Below are positions 54,891 to 62,624 of a DNA stretch of 64,000 bases, in pieces. Position 1 is the first letter of the stretch. Every line of letters starts with the position of its first letter. Below the pieces are notes generated by a model. It was not told where the DNA came from and made no database searches. It worked only from the letters and a program-made list of their open reading frames with translations. Origin of the DNA: Deltaproteobacteria bacterium (GTDB taxonomy: Bacteria; Myxococcota_A; UBA9042; DTJE01); contig JAKPTZ010000030.1 in NCBI GenBank assembly GCA_029555025.1, forward strand, positions 62,001 to 126,000, read 5' to 3'. Made by a program: the position numbers and the translations under genes.

Positions 54891-55919
54891 ATGATTTACA
54901 GACACATCCTGCGCCCGATATTGTTCAAGTTCAACGGTGAAACCGCACATCACCTGGCGATGATCGGTCTTGGCATTGCATCCGTCGTTCCCGGCTGCCC
55001 GCGCATCATGAGATCCCTGATGGCCCCGCGCAGCGCGGTTCCGGTCAAGGCCTGCGGCGTCACGTTCCCGAACCGGCTGGGCGTGGCGGCCGGCTGGGTG
55101 AAGAACGGCGACGCACTTCCGGCGGTCTGGGGGCTCGGCTTCGGCTTTGTCGAGGTCGGGACGGTGACCGCCGGTGCCTGGGGGGGCAATCCCAAGCCAC
55201 GCGTGCACCGCCTGGTGCGCGACGAAGGAATGATTAACAGGATGGGGCTGCCCTCACAGGGCTGGGAACCTGTCCGACACAGGCTGGAAGGAAGGCGTCC
55301 GTCCATGCCGGTAATAGTCAACGTCGGCAAGACGGCATCTCCCGATATTCACGGTGACGCGGCGGTCGCCGACATCGTGACGACGGTTCGCGGCATGGCT
55401 CCGGTCGCCGACATGCTCGTGCTGAACCTTTCATGTCCGAACGTAACCGACGGGCGGAATTTCGAAAACGACGCCGACGCGCTGACCGGGCTGCTGACGG
55501 CGGTCAGAGCAGCCCTTGCCGGGGCGAAGGTTCCGCTTCTGGTCAAGCTTTCCCCCGACATGGCGGCCCCCGATCTGCAACGTATCGTTGACGTGTCGAT
55601 GGCCTGCGGTGTTGACGGGTTCGTTGCCTCGAACACTACGAAGTCGCGTGACGGGCTGGTTCAGTCGGAACTTGCGGCCGGGCTCGCCGGCGGACTCTCT
55701 GGAAGGCCCCTTCGGGACAGGGCCGTGGCCACGGTCTCGGCGGTTCGGAACCGGGTTGGCCCGGCCCCCCTCATAATCGGGTGCGGCGGCATTTTCGACG
55801 GGCGTGACGCGGACATGTTCATGGACGCCGGCGCCAACCTGCTGGAAGGCTTCACCGGATTCATCTTCCAGGGGCCGCTTTACTGCCGACAGGTGATTGA
55901 CACCATGCGGGCCGGCTGA
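54891..55919 (+). CDS. pyrD: Dihydroorotate dehydrogenase, class 2-like with Cys at the catalytic base position
   Basis: A 342-residue flavoenzyme oxidising dihydroorotate to orotate in pyrimidine synthesis. The N-terminal helical stretch RHILRPILFKFNGETAHHLA and the blocks GVAAGWVKNGDALPAVWGLG, FVEVGTVTAGAWGGNPKPR, SNTTKSRDGL and EGFTGFIFQGP all resemble membrane-linked, quinone-using class 2 enzymes. The catalytic loop, however, reads VLNLSCPNVTDGRN, with Cys182 where class 2 enzymes have Ser (ISSPNTPG) and class 1 enzymes have Cys. The start lies at the family N-terminus; the ribosome site is weak. Confidence 0.88.
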   Translation: MIYRHILRPILFKFNGETAHHLAMIGLGIASVVPGCPRIMRSLMAPRSAVPVKACGVTFPNRLGVAAGWVKNGDALPAVWGLGFGFVEVGTVTAGAWGGNPKPRVHRLVRDEGMINRMGLPSQGWEPVRHRLEGRRPSMPVIVNVGKTASPDIHGDAAVADIVTTVRGMAPVADMLVLNLSCPNVTDGRNFENDADALTGLLTAVRAALAGAKVPLLVKLSPDMAAPDLQRIVDVSMACGVDGFVASNTTKSRDGLVQSELAAGLAGGLSGRPLRDRAVATVSAVRNRVGPAPLIIGCGGIFDGRDADMFMDAGANLLEGFTGFIFQGPLYCRQVIDTMRAG

Positions 55920-55945
55920 CGGAGATGTCCTTCACCTGATCAATG

Positions 55946-57292
55946 CTATTGCGCCGAGCCTTCGTTCCAGAGTGAATTGAAGTAAGTGGTCGCCGCGTCG
56001 GAAACCTGTCTGACGCCGGTCACTATGGCGCCGGCCTCGTGATTGTTCCTCAGCCCGCTGTTGTTCCAGTTTCCGGAATACACGACGACCGCGTCGTCGA
56101 TCACCAGCAGCTTCGTGTGCGTGACGACGCGATCGGTTTCGCCCGAAGGCTCGTCGAACCTGACATCGACTCCGGCATCCCGGAGAATGTCGGCCGATTC
56201 CAGATTGTCTTCAGTCACGTAATAGGCCCAGCTTTCGTTGCACCTTTCCAGCACGACGCGGACGTCAACCCCCCGCCGGGCGGCGTCGCCGAGCTTGTCG
56301 GTCAAGCGGGAGGCCGCCGCCGAATCCTGGTTGAGATCGTACATGGCAAGAAGGACTCGGGTGCCGGCGGAATCGATCAGCGGGGATACTTCGTCCTCGT
56401 ACTCGTCGTCCCCGATTGGCAGAACGCCGTTCGACCAGTCCGCGTACATCGAAGCCTGACTGCCGGGATCGTTAAAAAGGCTGTCGAAGTATCGGGCAAA
56501 TTCCCCGACCGCAGCCGGATCCGAAATCCACAGGTTTGCTTCATTGTTGTGGTAAAGCGCTGACTTCGACAGGTTGGTGGAACCGACGAGCACCTGAGCG
56601 TCGTCAACGACAATCAGCTTCACGTGTGTCGTTCCGGACCAGTCGTCAACCTTCGCGTCGATATTCCGGCTGGCGGAGTTCAGATCGTTCACCCTGGCGG
56701 CCGAAGAATCCACGTCGTCGTCAAGAAGCACCCTGACTTTGACCCCGCGGGCCGCGGCTGCCTTAATCGAATCCGCGATGCTGATGTCGTCGGGCGAGTA
56801 CATCAGGAACTGGAGGTGGGCCAGGTCGATGCTGTTCCTGGCCCCGCCGATCAAAGCCTTCGCCCTGGTTTCCCAGTTGTTGAGGCTGCCAGACCCCAGA
56901 TCGGCCACGAACACTGCCGGAGGATCGTCGGTTCCAGTGTCAACGCCACCCTGGTCGGTCGGCGTGTTCGAATCAGTCCCTTCGCCCTGGTCGCGGGATG
57001 CGTCATCCTGGCCCCCGTGTTCGTCCCTGACGGCGTCCCGGGAGGAGCCGCCGTCATCGCCAGGATCCGCATCCCCGTCGCTCACGTTGTCCTGGGTCAT
57101 TCCGTCGTCAGTCACTCCGGTATCCCGTGACCCGTCGTCCCGGGTTCCGGCATCCGGAGTGCCGCCGAAGTCGTAAAAAGCGTTATGGTCGTGGCCGCCA
57201 ATGAAAGACGGCCCGCCACCGCAGCCGGCAATTGCAATCGCGAAAAGCGCCGCGACCGCCAGAGTCATCTGACCGGTTCGAATTCGTCCCAT
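55946..57292 (-). CDS. Phospholipase D-superfamily lipoprotein with acidic linker
   Basis: A 448-residue lipoprotein (AIAIAGC, Cys 24). A Asp/Gly/Thr-rich linker runs to about residue 125. Two PLDc domains follow, each with an HKD motif: His223, Lys225, Asp230 in THVKLIVVDDAQVLVGSTNL and His392, Lys394, Asp399 in THTKLLVIDDAVVVYSGNWN. The two motifs form one active site in this family, which cleaves or transfers phosphodiesters of lipids or nucleic acids. The substrate is unknown. The start at 57292 is supported by AGGAG and lies 28 bases inside the upstream radical SAM gene. It is the last gene of the operon. Confidence 0.88.
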   Translation of the reverse strand: MGRIRTGQMTLAVAALFAIAIAGCGGGPSFIGGHDHNAFYDFGGTPDAGTRDDGSRDTGVTDDGMTQDNVSDGDADPGDDGGSSRDAVRDEHGGQDDASRDQGEGTDSNTPTDQGGVDTGTDDPPAVFVADLGSGSLNNWETRAKALIGGARNSIDLAHLQFLMYSPDDISIADSIKAAAARGVKVRVLLDDDVDSSAARVNDLNSASRNIDAKVDDWSGTTHVKLIVVDDAQVLVGSTNLSKSALYHNNEANLWISDPAAVGEFARYFDSLFNDPGSQASMYADWSNGVLPIGDDEYEDEVSPLIDSAGTRVLLAMYDLNQDSAAASRLTDKLGDAARRGVDVRVVLERCNESWAYYVTEDNLESADILRDAGVDVRFDEPSGETDRVVTHTKLLVIDDAVVVYSGNWNNSGLRNNHEAGAIVTGVRQVSDAATTYFNSLWNEGSAQ

Positions 57293-58338
57293 CCGAACTC
57301 CTGTACGTATGCCTTCCATACACCCCTGCATTGCGGATCATGCCGACACAGGGCGCATTCGGGTCGCTTGGTCTTGACCCAGGATTCCTGGTAGGTTCTC
57401 GTGACCCGGTTGATTACGCGGCTCGACCCGTCCATTGCGTTTCGAACGAACAATTCCGGACTTTCGTCGATGGAATCATTTCGGTGGACCCCGGCCAGGG
57501 CAGCCTTCCTTTCGAATTCACCGTCCGCCTCGAAGTGGAAGTACCGTTCGACGTATCCTCGAATGGAATCCGGAAGACCGACGGTAGCGCAGTACGGAAT
57601 ATCGACCAGCGCCATCCTGCCGGCCACCCTGGTGTCGATTTCATCAATGATTCCAGCAAAGTACGCGGCGACGTCACGGTACCTCGGCATCAGCCTGGCC
57701 ATGTGCTTCCGACCCCCGCCGTCCGGCATCATGACGTTCATGGCGTGAGCGTCGATGTCGAAGTCGGCCATCAGGTCACAGAAGGCCCGCATGCTGGAAA
57801 GATTCCTCGTGGTGACGACGGTGCTTGTCTGGAGCTTCAGGGGAAAAGCGGCCTTCAGGGTCGAAAGGTTGCGAAGTCCCGCCAGAGTCTGTTCGAAGCT
57901 CCCCTTTGTCCTGGTGAGAGCGTCGTGGGTCTTCGCGTCCGGGCCGTGGATTGACACGATGATGTTGTTCAGGCCGGCCTTCAGAAGGCTTACCGCGTAA
58001 GGCGCGTACGAGAAGAGCCTGCCGTTGGAGATGACGCCGATTACCCGATAACCGGCCCTGGCCGCGGCTGCAATATATTCAGGAAGGTCTCGGTTGGTTG
58101 TCGGCTCACCGCTGGTGAAAAGGATTTCGTTCCTGTCGGCGTTTGCGGCGATGACGTCGAGAACGTCCGCCTTTGACCAGGCCTCGACGGCATCCCTTCG
58201 TGCCTGGCGGTCGTCTTCCATGCAGAATATGCAGTTGTTATTGCAGATCGCGCCGATGCAGATGTGCACCCGCTGGCCCACGTCGTCGGCTTCCTGCCGT
58301 AATATCCCGACGCCTTCGTGTTCCCGTTCGCGATTCAT
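57265..58338 (-). CDS. Radical SAM protein with C-terminal Cys cluster
   Basis: A 357-residue protein. The 4Fe-4S motif is CNNNCIFC (Cys32, 36, 39) in CIGAICNNNCIFCMEDDRQA. SAM-binding features are ILFTSGEPTTNRDLPEYI and NNIIVSIHGPDAKTHDALTR. The C-terminal end has ECALCRHDPQCRGVWKAYV, a Cys cluster as used for auxiliary clusters or substrate binding in SPASM-like proteins. The target is unknown. Its ATG overlaps the stop of the sulfatase-type gene, and its 3' end overlaps the start of the phospholipase D-type gene, so the three proteins are probably made together. Confidence 0.85.
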   Translation of the reverse strand: MNREREHEGVGILRQEADDVGQRVHICIGAICNNNCIFCMEDDRQARRDAVEAWSKADVLDVIAANADRNEILFTSGEPTTNRDLPEYIAAAARAGYRVIGVISNGRLFSYAPYAVSLLKAGLNNIIVSIHGPDAKTHDALTRTKGSFEQTLAGLRNLSTLKAAFPLKLQTSTVVTTRNLSSMRAFCDLMADFDIDAHAMNVMMPDGGGRKHMARLMPRYRDVAAYFAGIIDEIDTRVAGRMALVDIPYCATVGLPDSIRGYVERYFHFEADGEFERKAALAGVHRNDSIDESPELFVRNAMDGSSRVINRVTRTYQESWVKTKRPECALCRHDPQCRGVWKAYVQEFGWDEFEPVR

Positions 58339-60665
58339 GGCTTCAACTTCCCGTCCCGCCGGTGTTCCAGCGGTGCCTTCGGCGGGGAAGCCGCCTTCCC
58401 GGTCGTCGTTGGCGGAGGCTGGCCAGGTTTATCGCCCCGCGCGTTGCCGGGGCTGTTCCTTTCGAGCCACAGCATGAACTTCGCGCCCTTTCGTCTCATT
58501 TCACGGCCCTTGAAAGGCATGTCGTCGATCAGGTTGCGCTCCTCGAAAGGGTCTTCCAGATACTGGTACAGATGTTCCACCGACGTCTCGAATTCCTTGA
58601 ACCAGTTGTATTCCCTGGTTCTTACCCCGATCATGATATCCGGATTCAGGTCGTGGTAAATGTTCTCGGGCAGGTAGAACATCGAATAGATCGTTCGATC
58701 GGGATCGTCTTTTCCTTCCACAAGTTGAGGCACCAGGCTGGTTCCGGCCAGCTTGTGGCGACCTTTGATGCCTTCGATATTCAGCAGGGTCGGCAGGATG
58801 TCCAGCGCGGAAACCGGACCGTCAAAAACACCGGGCTTGACGAACGGAGCCCTTATCAGCAGCGGGATGTGGAGGATGGAGGAATGCAGGTCGTGGCCGT
58901 GATGCTTTGTCGCGTGATTTGCGTCGAACGATTCCCCGTGATCGGCTGAAATGATGATGACAGTCCTTTCAGGTTCGAACCGGCTGTCGATTTCCTTTAT
59001 CACCTTTTCGATCTGGGAATCGACGAATGCAAGTTCGGCATCGTACAGGTCAGGCCGGGCCGCGCCGAAATCGGCACCGCCCCTGACCCTGGTGTACGGC
59101 GAATGCGGGTCGTAGTAGTGCGCCCACATGAAGACGGGTCGAACCTTGTCCTTCGATGCCTTCTCCATCCCGGCAATGAATGCCTCGGTCACCTTGTCTC
59201 CGGTGTGGTTCTGGCGGTCGCGACGATCAAAGGCGACCGCCGACTTGTCCACCGTGTCGAAACCCTGTGTCATCCCCTTCCAGTTCGAAAAGTATGAAGT
59301 GGGAAGAAAGGCATACGTCCTGAACCCCGCCCGCTTCAGGAACTCGGCCATCGTCGTGTTGCCCTGGCGGATTTCAAGAGGGACCCTGAAGCCGGTGGCC
59401 CGATCTACCTGAGGCCCGTATTTCGACGTCATCATTTCCGGGATGGCCAGCCTGGTGCTTGGGCCGGCGGACCAGGCGCTTCGGAACCATGCGGCGGTCG
59501 AGGCAAACTCCTGAAGGAAGGGCGTTGTCGGGCGGTCGTAACCGTAAAGCGACATCCTGGCCGGCGCGGCCGCGTCTATTGTGATAAGGAAAATGTTGTA
59601 CTTTCGTCCCCTGATTGCCGGCGGCACTTCAAAATCCCACCTGCCCCAGAAGGTGTCCCGCTCCTCGTCGAAGGTCAGGTCTTCGCCGTCGCAGTCTTCG
59701 TCCCTTCCGTTGTTCGGCCGTTCCGGAACGCCGGGTCCGATGTTGGGATCCAGCGGGGCACAGTCACCGTCGGCCATCAGCCCCATGAAGCCGTCGCGAT
59801 CGAAGTCGAGCAGCAGCCGGGCGGCCCTGTAGGAATGTGGCGCGATGACGGCGTCGGACATGATTGAACGCTTCACTTCGTGGTTGATTCCGGTGCCGGT
59901 AAGGCATACGCCGATGGCCGAGGTGACGGTGACCGGAATCCCGATGAAAACCGCAATCAGCGCGGCACGCGGAATGCGTTCGAACCTGGCCGCGATCCCC
60001 GTCGCGACGGAAACGCCGACGTAAGTCATCCCGATCGCGATCAGTGGAATCGGCAGAGCCTTGAAAATGTCGATCAGCCTGTCCCGGAAAAGAATCGCCG
60101 GAACCGTGGCCACGAGACAGAAAAGGACGATCATGCCCGCCGGCGAGACCAGAATTGCAGCCGGGCCGGCCTTTCCGGGGGGTGGAAGCCTGAGGCAGGC
60201 CGCCCCGATACGGCCCTGGATGCCGATCAGCACCACGCCGGCCACCAGTGCGGTTCCGGCCGTGGCGACCGCCGCGAAGCCCCCCGTCCGCATGGATTCA
60301 AAGAACGAGATGGACGCAAGAGTCACGGCAACCATGAACACGCCGGCAAGAATCGCGGCCGAAAGCATCGACAGCGCCTTGCATTTCCTGGCTCCGGGAT
60401 CCTCGGGATAAAGCATCCTCCCGATGCGGCGGGGCAGCCCGGGCATATCCCCTGGATCCTGAATCAGCGACATCGAGAGAAGCGCCATGATTGGAGCGGC
60501 CAGAACAAGGATGAAGCCCGTCAGCGCATAGACGCTTGAAAGCACGGGCAATCTGGAGCCGGTCGATGTAACGGCGGCCAGCACGCCATCCACGAGCCCG
60601 GCCGCCGCCGCGCCCGTCAGCCATTGGAAAAGATAGGCCCTGTATCTGTTGGGGAATCCGTTCAT
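58335..60665 (-). CDS. Membrane protein with MopE-like motif and sulfatase/alkaline phosphatase-superfamily domain
   Basis: A 776-residue protein. The first 260 residues hold about seven hydrophobic helices. A MopE-like metal-binding motif follows at about 287-330 (LDFDRDGFMGLMADGDCAPL, then NNGRDEDCDGEDL). The C-terminal enzyme domain starts at YNIFLITIDAAAPARMSLYG (Asp364) and has MWAHYYDPHSPY and SADHGESFDANH (Asp575, His576). The formylglycine motif CxPSR of true sulfatases is missing; the matching site reads GPSTRLAIPEMM, so Thr404 could be the nucleophile as in phosphoethanolamine transferases. The catalytic domain should face the periplasm. The last 40 residues are Pro-rich and basic. 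The function may be phospho- or sulfo-ester transfer or hydrolysis. Confidence 0.82.
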   Translation of the reverse strand: MNGFPNRYRAYLFQWLTGAAAAGLVDGVLAAVTSTGSRLPVLSSVYALTGFILVLAAPIMALLSMSLIQDPGDMPGLPRRIGRMLYPEDPGARKCKALSMLSAAILAGVFMVAVTLASISFFESMRTGGFAAVATAGTALVAGVVLIGIQGRIGAACLRLPPPGKAGPAAILVSPAGMIVLFCLVATVPAILFRDRLIDIFKALPIPLIAIGMTYVGVSVATGIAARFERIPRAALIAVFIGIPVTVTSAIGVCLTGTGINHEVKRSIMSDAVIAPHSYRAARLLLDFDRDGFMGLMADGDCAPLDPNIGPGVPERPNNGRDEDCDGEDLTFDEERDTFWGRWDFEVPPAIRGRKYNIFLITIDAAAPARMSLYGYDRPTTPFLQEFASTAAWFRSAWSAGPSTRLAIPEMMTSKYGPQVDRATGFRVPLEIRQGNTTMAEFLKRAGFRTYAFLPTSYFSNWKGMTQGFDTVDKSAVAFDRRDRQNHTGDKVTEAFIAGMEKASKDKVRPVFMWAHYYDPHSPYTRVRGGADFGAARPDLYDAELAFVDSQIEKVIKEIDSRFEPERTVIIISADHGESFDANHATKHHGHDLHSSILHIPLLIRAPFVKPGVFDGPVSALDILPTLLNIEGIKGRHKLAGTSLVPQLVEGKDDPDRTIYSMFYLPENIYHDLNPDIMIGVRTREYNWFKEFETSVEHLYQYLEDPFEERNLIDDMPFKGREMRRKGAKFMLWLERNSPGNARGDKPGQPPPTTTGKAASPPKAPLEHRRDGKLKP

Positions 60666-60683
60666 CGCTCGCGATTATAGGCG

Positions 60684-61736
60684 TTAACCCGTGGATTTGC
60701 ATCCGTCAAGCTGTCCGCAGGCCGCCCCGATGTCCTGTCCGCGACTGATCCTGACCGTAACGGTGTGATGCTTCCTTTCCAGGATTTCCCTGAAGGCCTC
60801 GATCGTTGCGTCATCCGGGCGCTCGAAGTGGCAGCCGGGCCAGGGATTGAACGGGATCAAGTTGATTTTGCTCGGGAATCTGGCGGCCATCGCCGACAGC
60901 CTTCTGGCGTCCGCCGGGCTGTCCCCCACACCCTTTATCAACGAGTATTCGATTGTGAAAACATGGCCATGCGCCAGGCGGATACCTGCCAGTCCGGATA
61001 CGATTTCATCGATGCCGAATCGTCTTCCCTGTGGCACGACCCGGTTCCGGGCCTCGTCCGTTGTCGCGCAAAGCGAAATGGCGATGCTGGCGCCCGTGTT
61101 TTCGTTCACGAACGCGGCAACCCGGTCGATCAGCCCAACGGTCGAAATGGTCGTTCGCCTGGGGGCAACCTTCAGTCCTTCCCGGTGCGTGGCCAGCCTG
61201 ACCGCGCGCAGAACGTTGTCATAGTTGTCCAGTGGCTCGCCCATTCCCATGAAGACGACGTTTGAAACCCGTGAAGGAGGCACAAGCAGTGTCGCCGCGG
61301 CATGAATCTGTCCCACGATTTCCGCCGCGGACAGGTTGCGCTTGAATCCGAGCGTGGCCGTCATGCAGAAGGCGCAGTTCATCCGGCATCCCACCTGGCT
61401 GGAAATGCACAGGGTGTTCCGCTCCAGGCCAGGCATCAGCACCGCCGAATAGCTGAAGCCTTCATCCGTCAGGAATATCAGCTTCTTCGATCCGTCAACA
61501 GATTCCTGTATCTGGACCGGATCGCGTCGGAACACGGAACACGTTTCCTTCAGTCTCGTTCGCATGGCCAGCGAAAGGTTGGTCATGCCATCGAAATCCC
61601 TGACCTTTGCGTCGTGTATCCACGAAAACACCTGCCGGGCGCGATAGGGCTGTTCGTCCACGAAAGCAGGCAACCCGCCGATCTCTTCCGGAAGAAGGTC
61701 AATAAGTTCGATCCTGGGCGACTCGTTCGAATTCAC
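60684..61736 (-). CDS. rlmN: Dual-specificity 23S rRNA/tRNA adenine-C2 methyltransferase RlmN
   Basis: A 350-residue radical SAM methyltransferase for m2A2503 in 23S rRNA and m2A37 in some tRNAs. The cluster motif is CRMNCAFC in ISSQVGCRMNCAFCMTATLG. Other hallmarks are NVVFMGMGEPLDNYDNVLRA, IAISLCATTDEARNRVVP, the substrate Cys region and the C-terminal DIGAACGQLDG with the catalytic Cys. I use GTG 61736 because GGGAGG lies 7 bases upstream; a TTG at 61742 is too close to that site. Confidence 0.95.
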   Translation of the reverse strand: MNSNESPRIELIDLLPEEIGGLPAFVDEQPYRARQVFSWIHDAKVRDFDGMTNLSLAMRTRLKETCSVFRRDPVQIQESVDGSKKLIFLTDEGFSYSAVLMPGLERNTLCISSQVGCRMNCAFCMTATLGFKRNLSAAEIVGQIHAAATLLVPPSRVSNVVFMGMGEPLDNYDNVLRAVRLATHREGLKVAPRRTTISTVGLIDRVAAFVNENTGASIAISLCATTDEARNRVVPQGRRFGIDEIVSGLAGIRLAHGHVFTIEYSLIKGVGDSPADARRLSAMAARFPSKINLIPFNPWPGCHFERPDDATIEAFREILERKHHTVTVRISRGQDIGAACGQLDGCKSTG

Positions 61737-61763
61737 GGTCAACCTCCCGATCAGGTCGTCGTC

Positions 61764-62624
61764 TCAGATCCCTGGAACGTGGACCGTGACCCTTGCGCGG
61801 CAGTCGCGTCCCTCGAGGACATCGACTTCCACCGCGGTGAATCCGGCCGCGCGCGCGCGCATCGACTCCGCCATCTTGCGGGCAATGTGGGCGGCAATCA
61901 GTTCGGTGGTTGAATTTGCCGTGTCGTCAAGCGTGAAACAGTCTTCCTGCGGAAGGACGATTAATCTGCCGTCCCCCTCGATTCTCACGGAGCCTTCCGC
62001 CACGGTCATGCATCCGGTTGCAGGCCTCGAGGCCAGCAGGACTCTGTGTTCCATGGGCGCGATTGCCTCGCGGGCCAGCAGGTGCAGCGTTTCCCGGGCG
62101 CCGGGCGCTGGGGATGAAGAAATGCCCGTGACGGTGACCAGATAGTCGTGTCCGTGGATCGGCTCCCTTCCGGAGGGCGGAAAGAAAAGCAGGTGCGCGG
62201 CGGAAAAAACGATCTCGGTTGCCGTGATCCTGAAGTCGCCGGAATGCTCGGCGGCCGTCCGGCCGGTTGGGCGGTAGGTGCACCTTGAGTAAGGGCTTTC
62301 ATGAACCGTGATTGCCGACACACCTGGAATGCTGCGGCTGATCAGGTCGTAAAGGTACCTGGAAATGTTTTCGGAAGTCGGGTTCGCAAGTCCCTCGATG
62401 TCGTTAAGCACCTTGTGATCAAGGCTCGAAATGATCCGGCCGGCTTCCCGCGCAAGATCGCCGAAGTCCATCACCCATCCGAGTTCGGGATCGACCTCGC
62501 CGAAGATTGCCACCTCAATCTTGAACAGGTGTCCGTGAAGCCTGGAGCATTTGTGATCCTGCCCGACTTCCGGAAGCCGATGCGCCGCTTCAAAACTGAA
62601 TTCCTTAACGATTTCTGCTTTCAA
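61764..62624 (-). CDS. Tandem QueD/6-pyruvoyl-tetrahydropterin synthase-like protein
   Basis: A 286-residue protein with two PTPS-fold domains. Domain 1 (about 1-125) is a normal QueD: zinc ligands His15, His30 and His32 in FSFEAAHRLP and HKCSRLHGHLFKIEV, catalytic Cys26, MDFGDL, LDHKVLND and PTSENISRYL. It would make 6-carboxy-tetrahydropterin for queuosine. Domain 2 (about 135-286) repeats the fold with FSAAHLLFF, IHGHDYLVTV, MEHRVLLAS and LEGRDCRARV, but has no Cys before its HGH, so it should not have QueD activity. Start is TTG 62624 overlapping the upstream stop as TTGA, with GGGGAT upstream. Confidence 0.82.
   Translation of the reverse strand: MKAEIVKEFSFEAAHRLPEVGQDHKCSRLHGHLFKIEVAIFGEVDPELGWVMDFGDLAREAGRIISSLDHKVLNDIEGLANPTSENISRYLYDLISRSIPGVSAITVHESPYSRCTYRPTGRTAAEHSGDFRITATEIVFSAAHLLFFPPSGREPIHGHDYLVTVTGISSSPAPGARETLHLLAREAIAPMEHRVLLASRPATGCMTVAEGSVRIEGDGRLIVLPQEDCFTLDDTANSTTELIAAHIARKMAESMRARAAGFTAVEVDVLEGRDCRARVTVHVPGI

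Noticed and set aside
58335-60665. A true formylglycine-dependent sulfatase
   Set aside because: The CxPSR/SxPSR motif is absent; the matching site has GPSTR.
60666-60683. TATAAT just before the membrane-enzyme start, read as an internal promoter on the minus strand
   Set aside because: No -35 box at a suitable distance (the nearest TTGACG is 24 bases away), and the -10 would overlap the ribosome-binding region.
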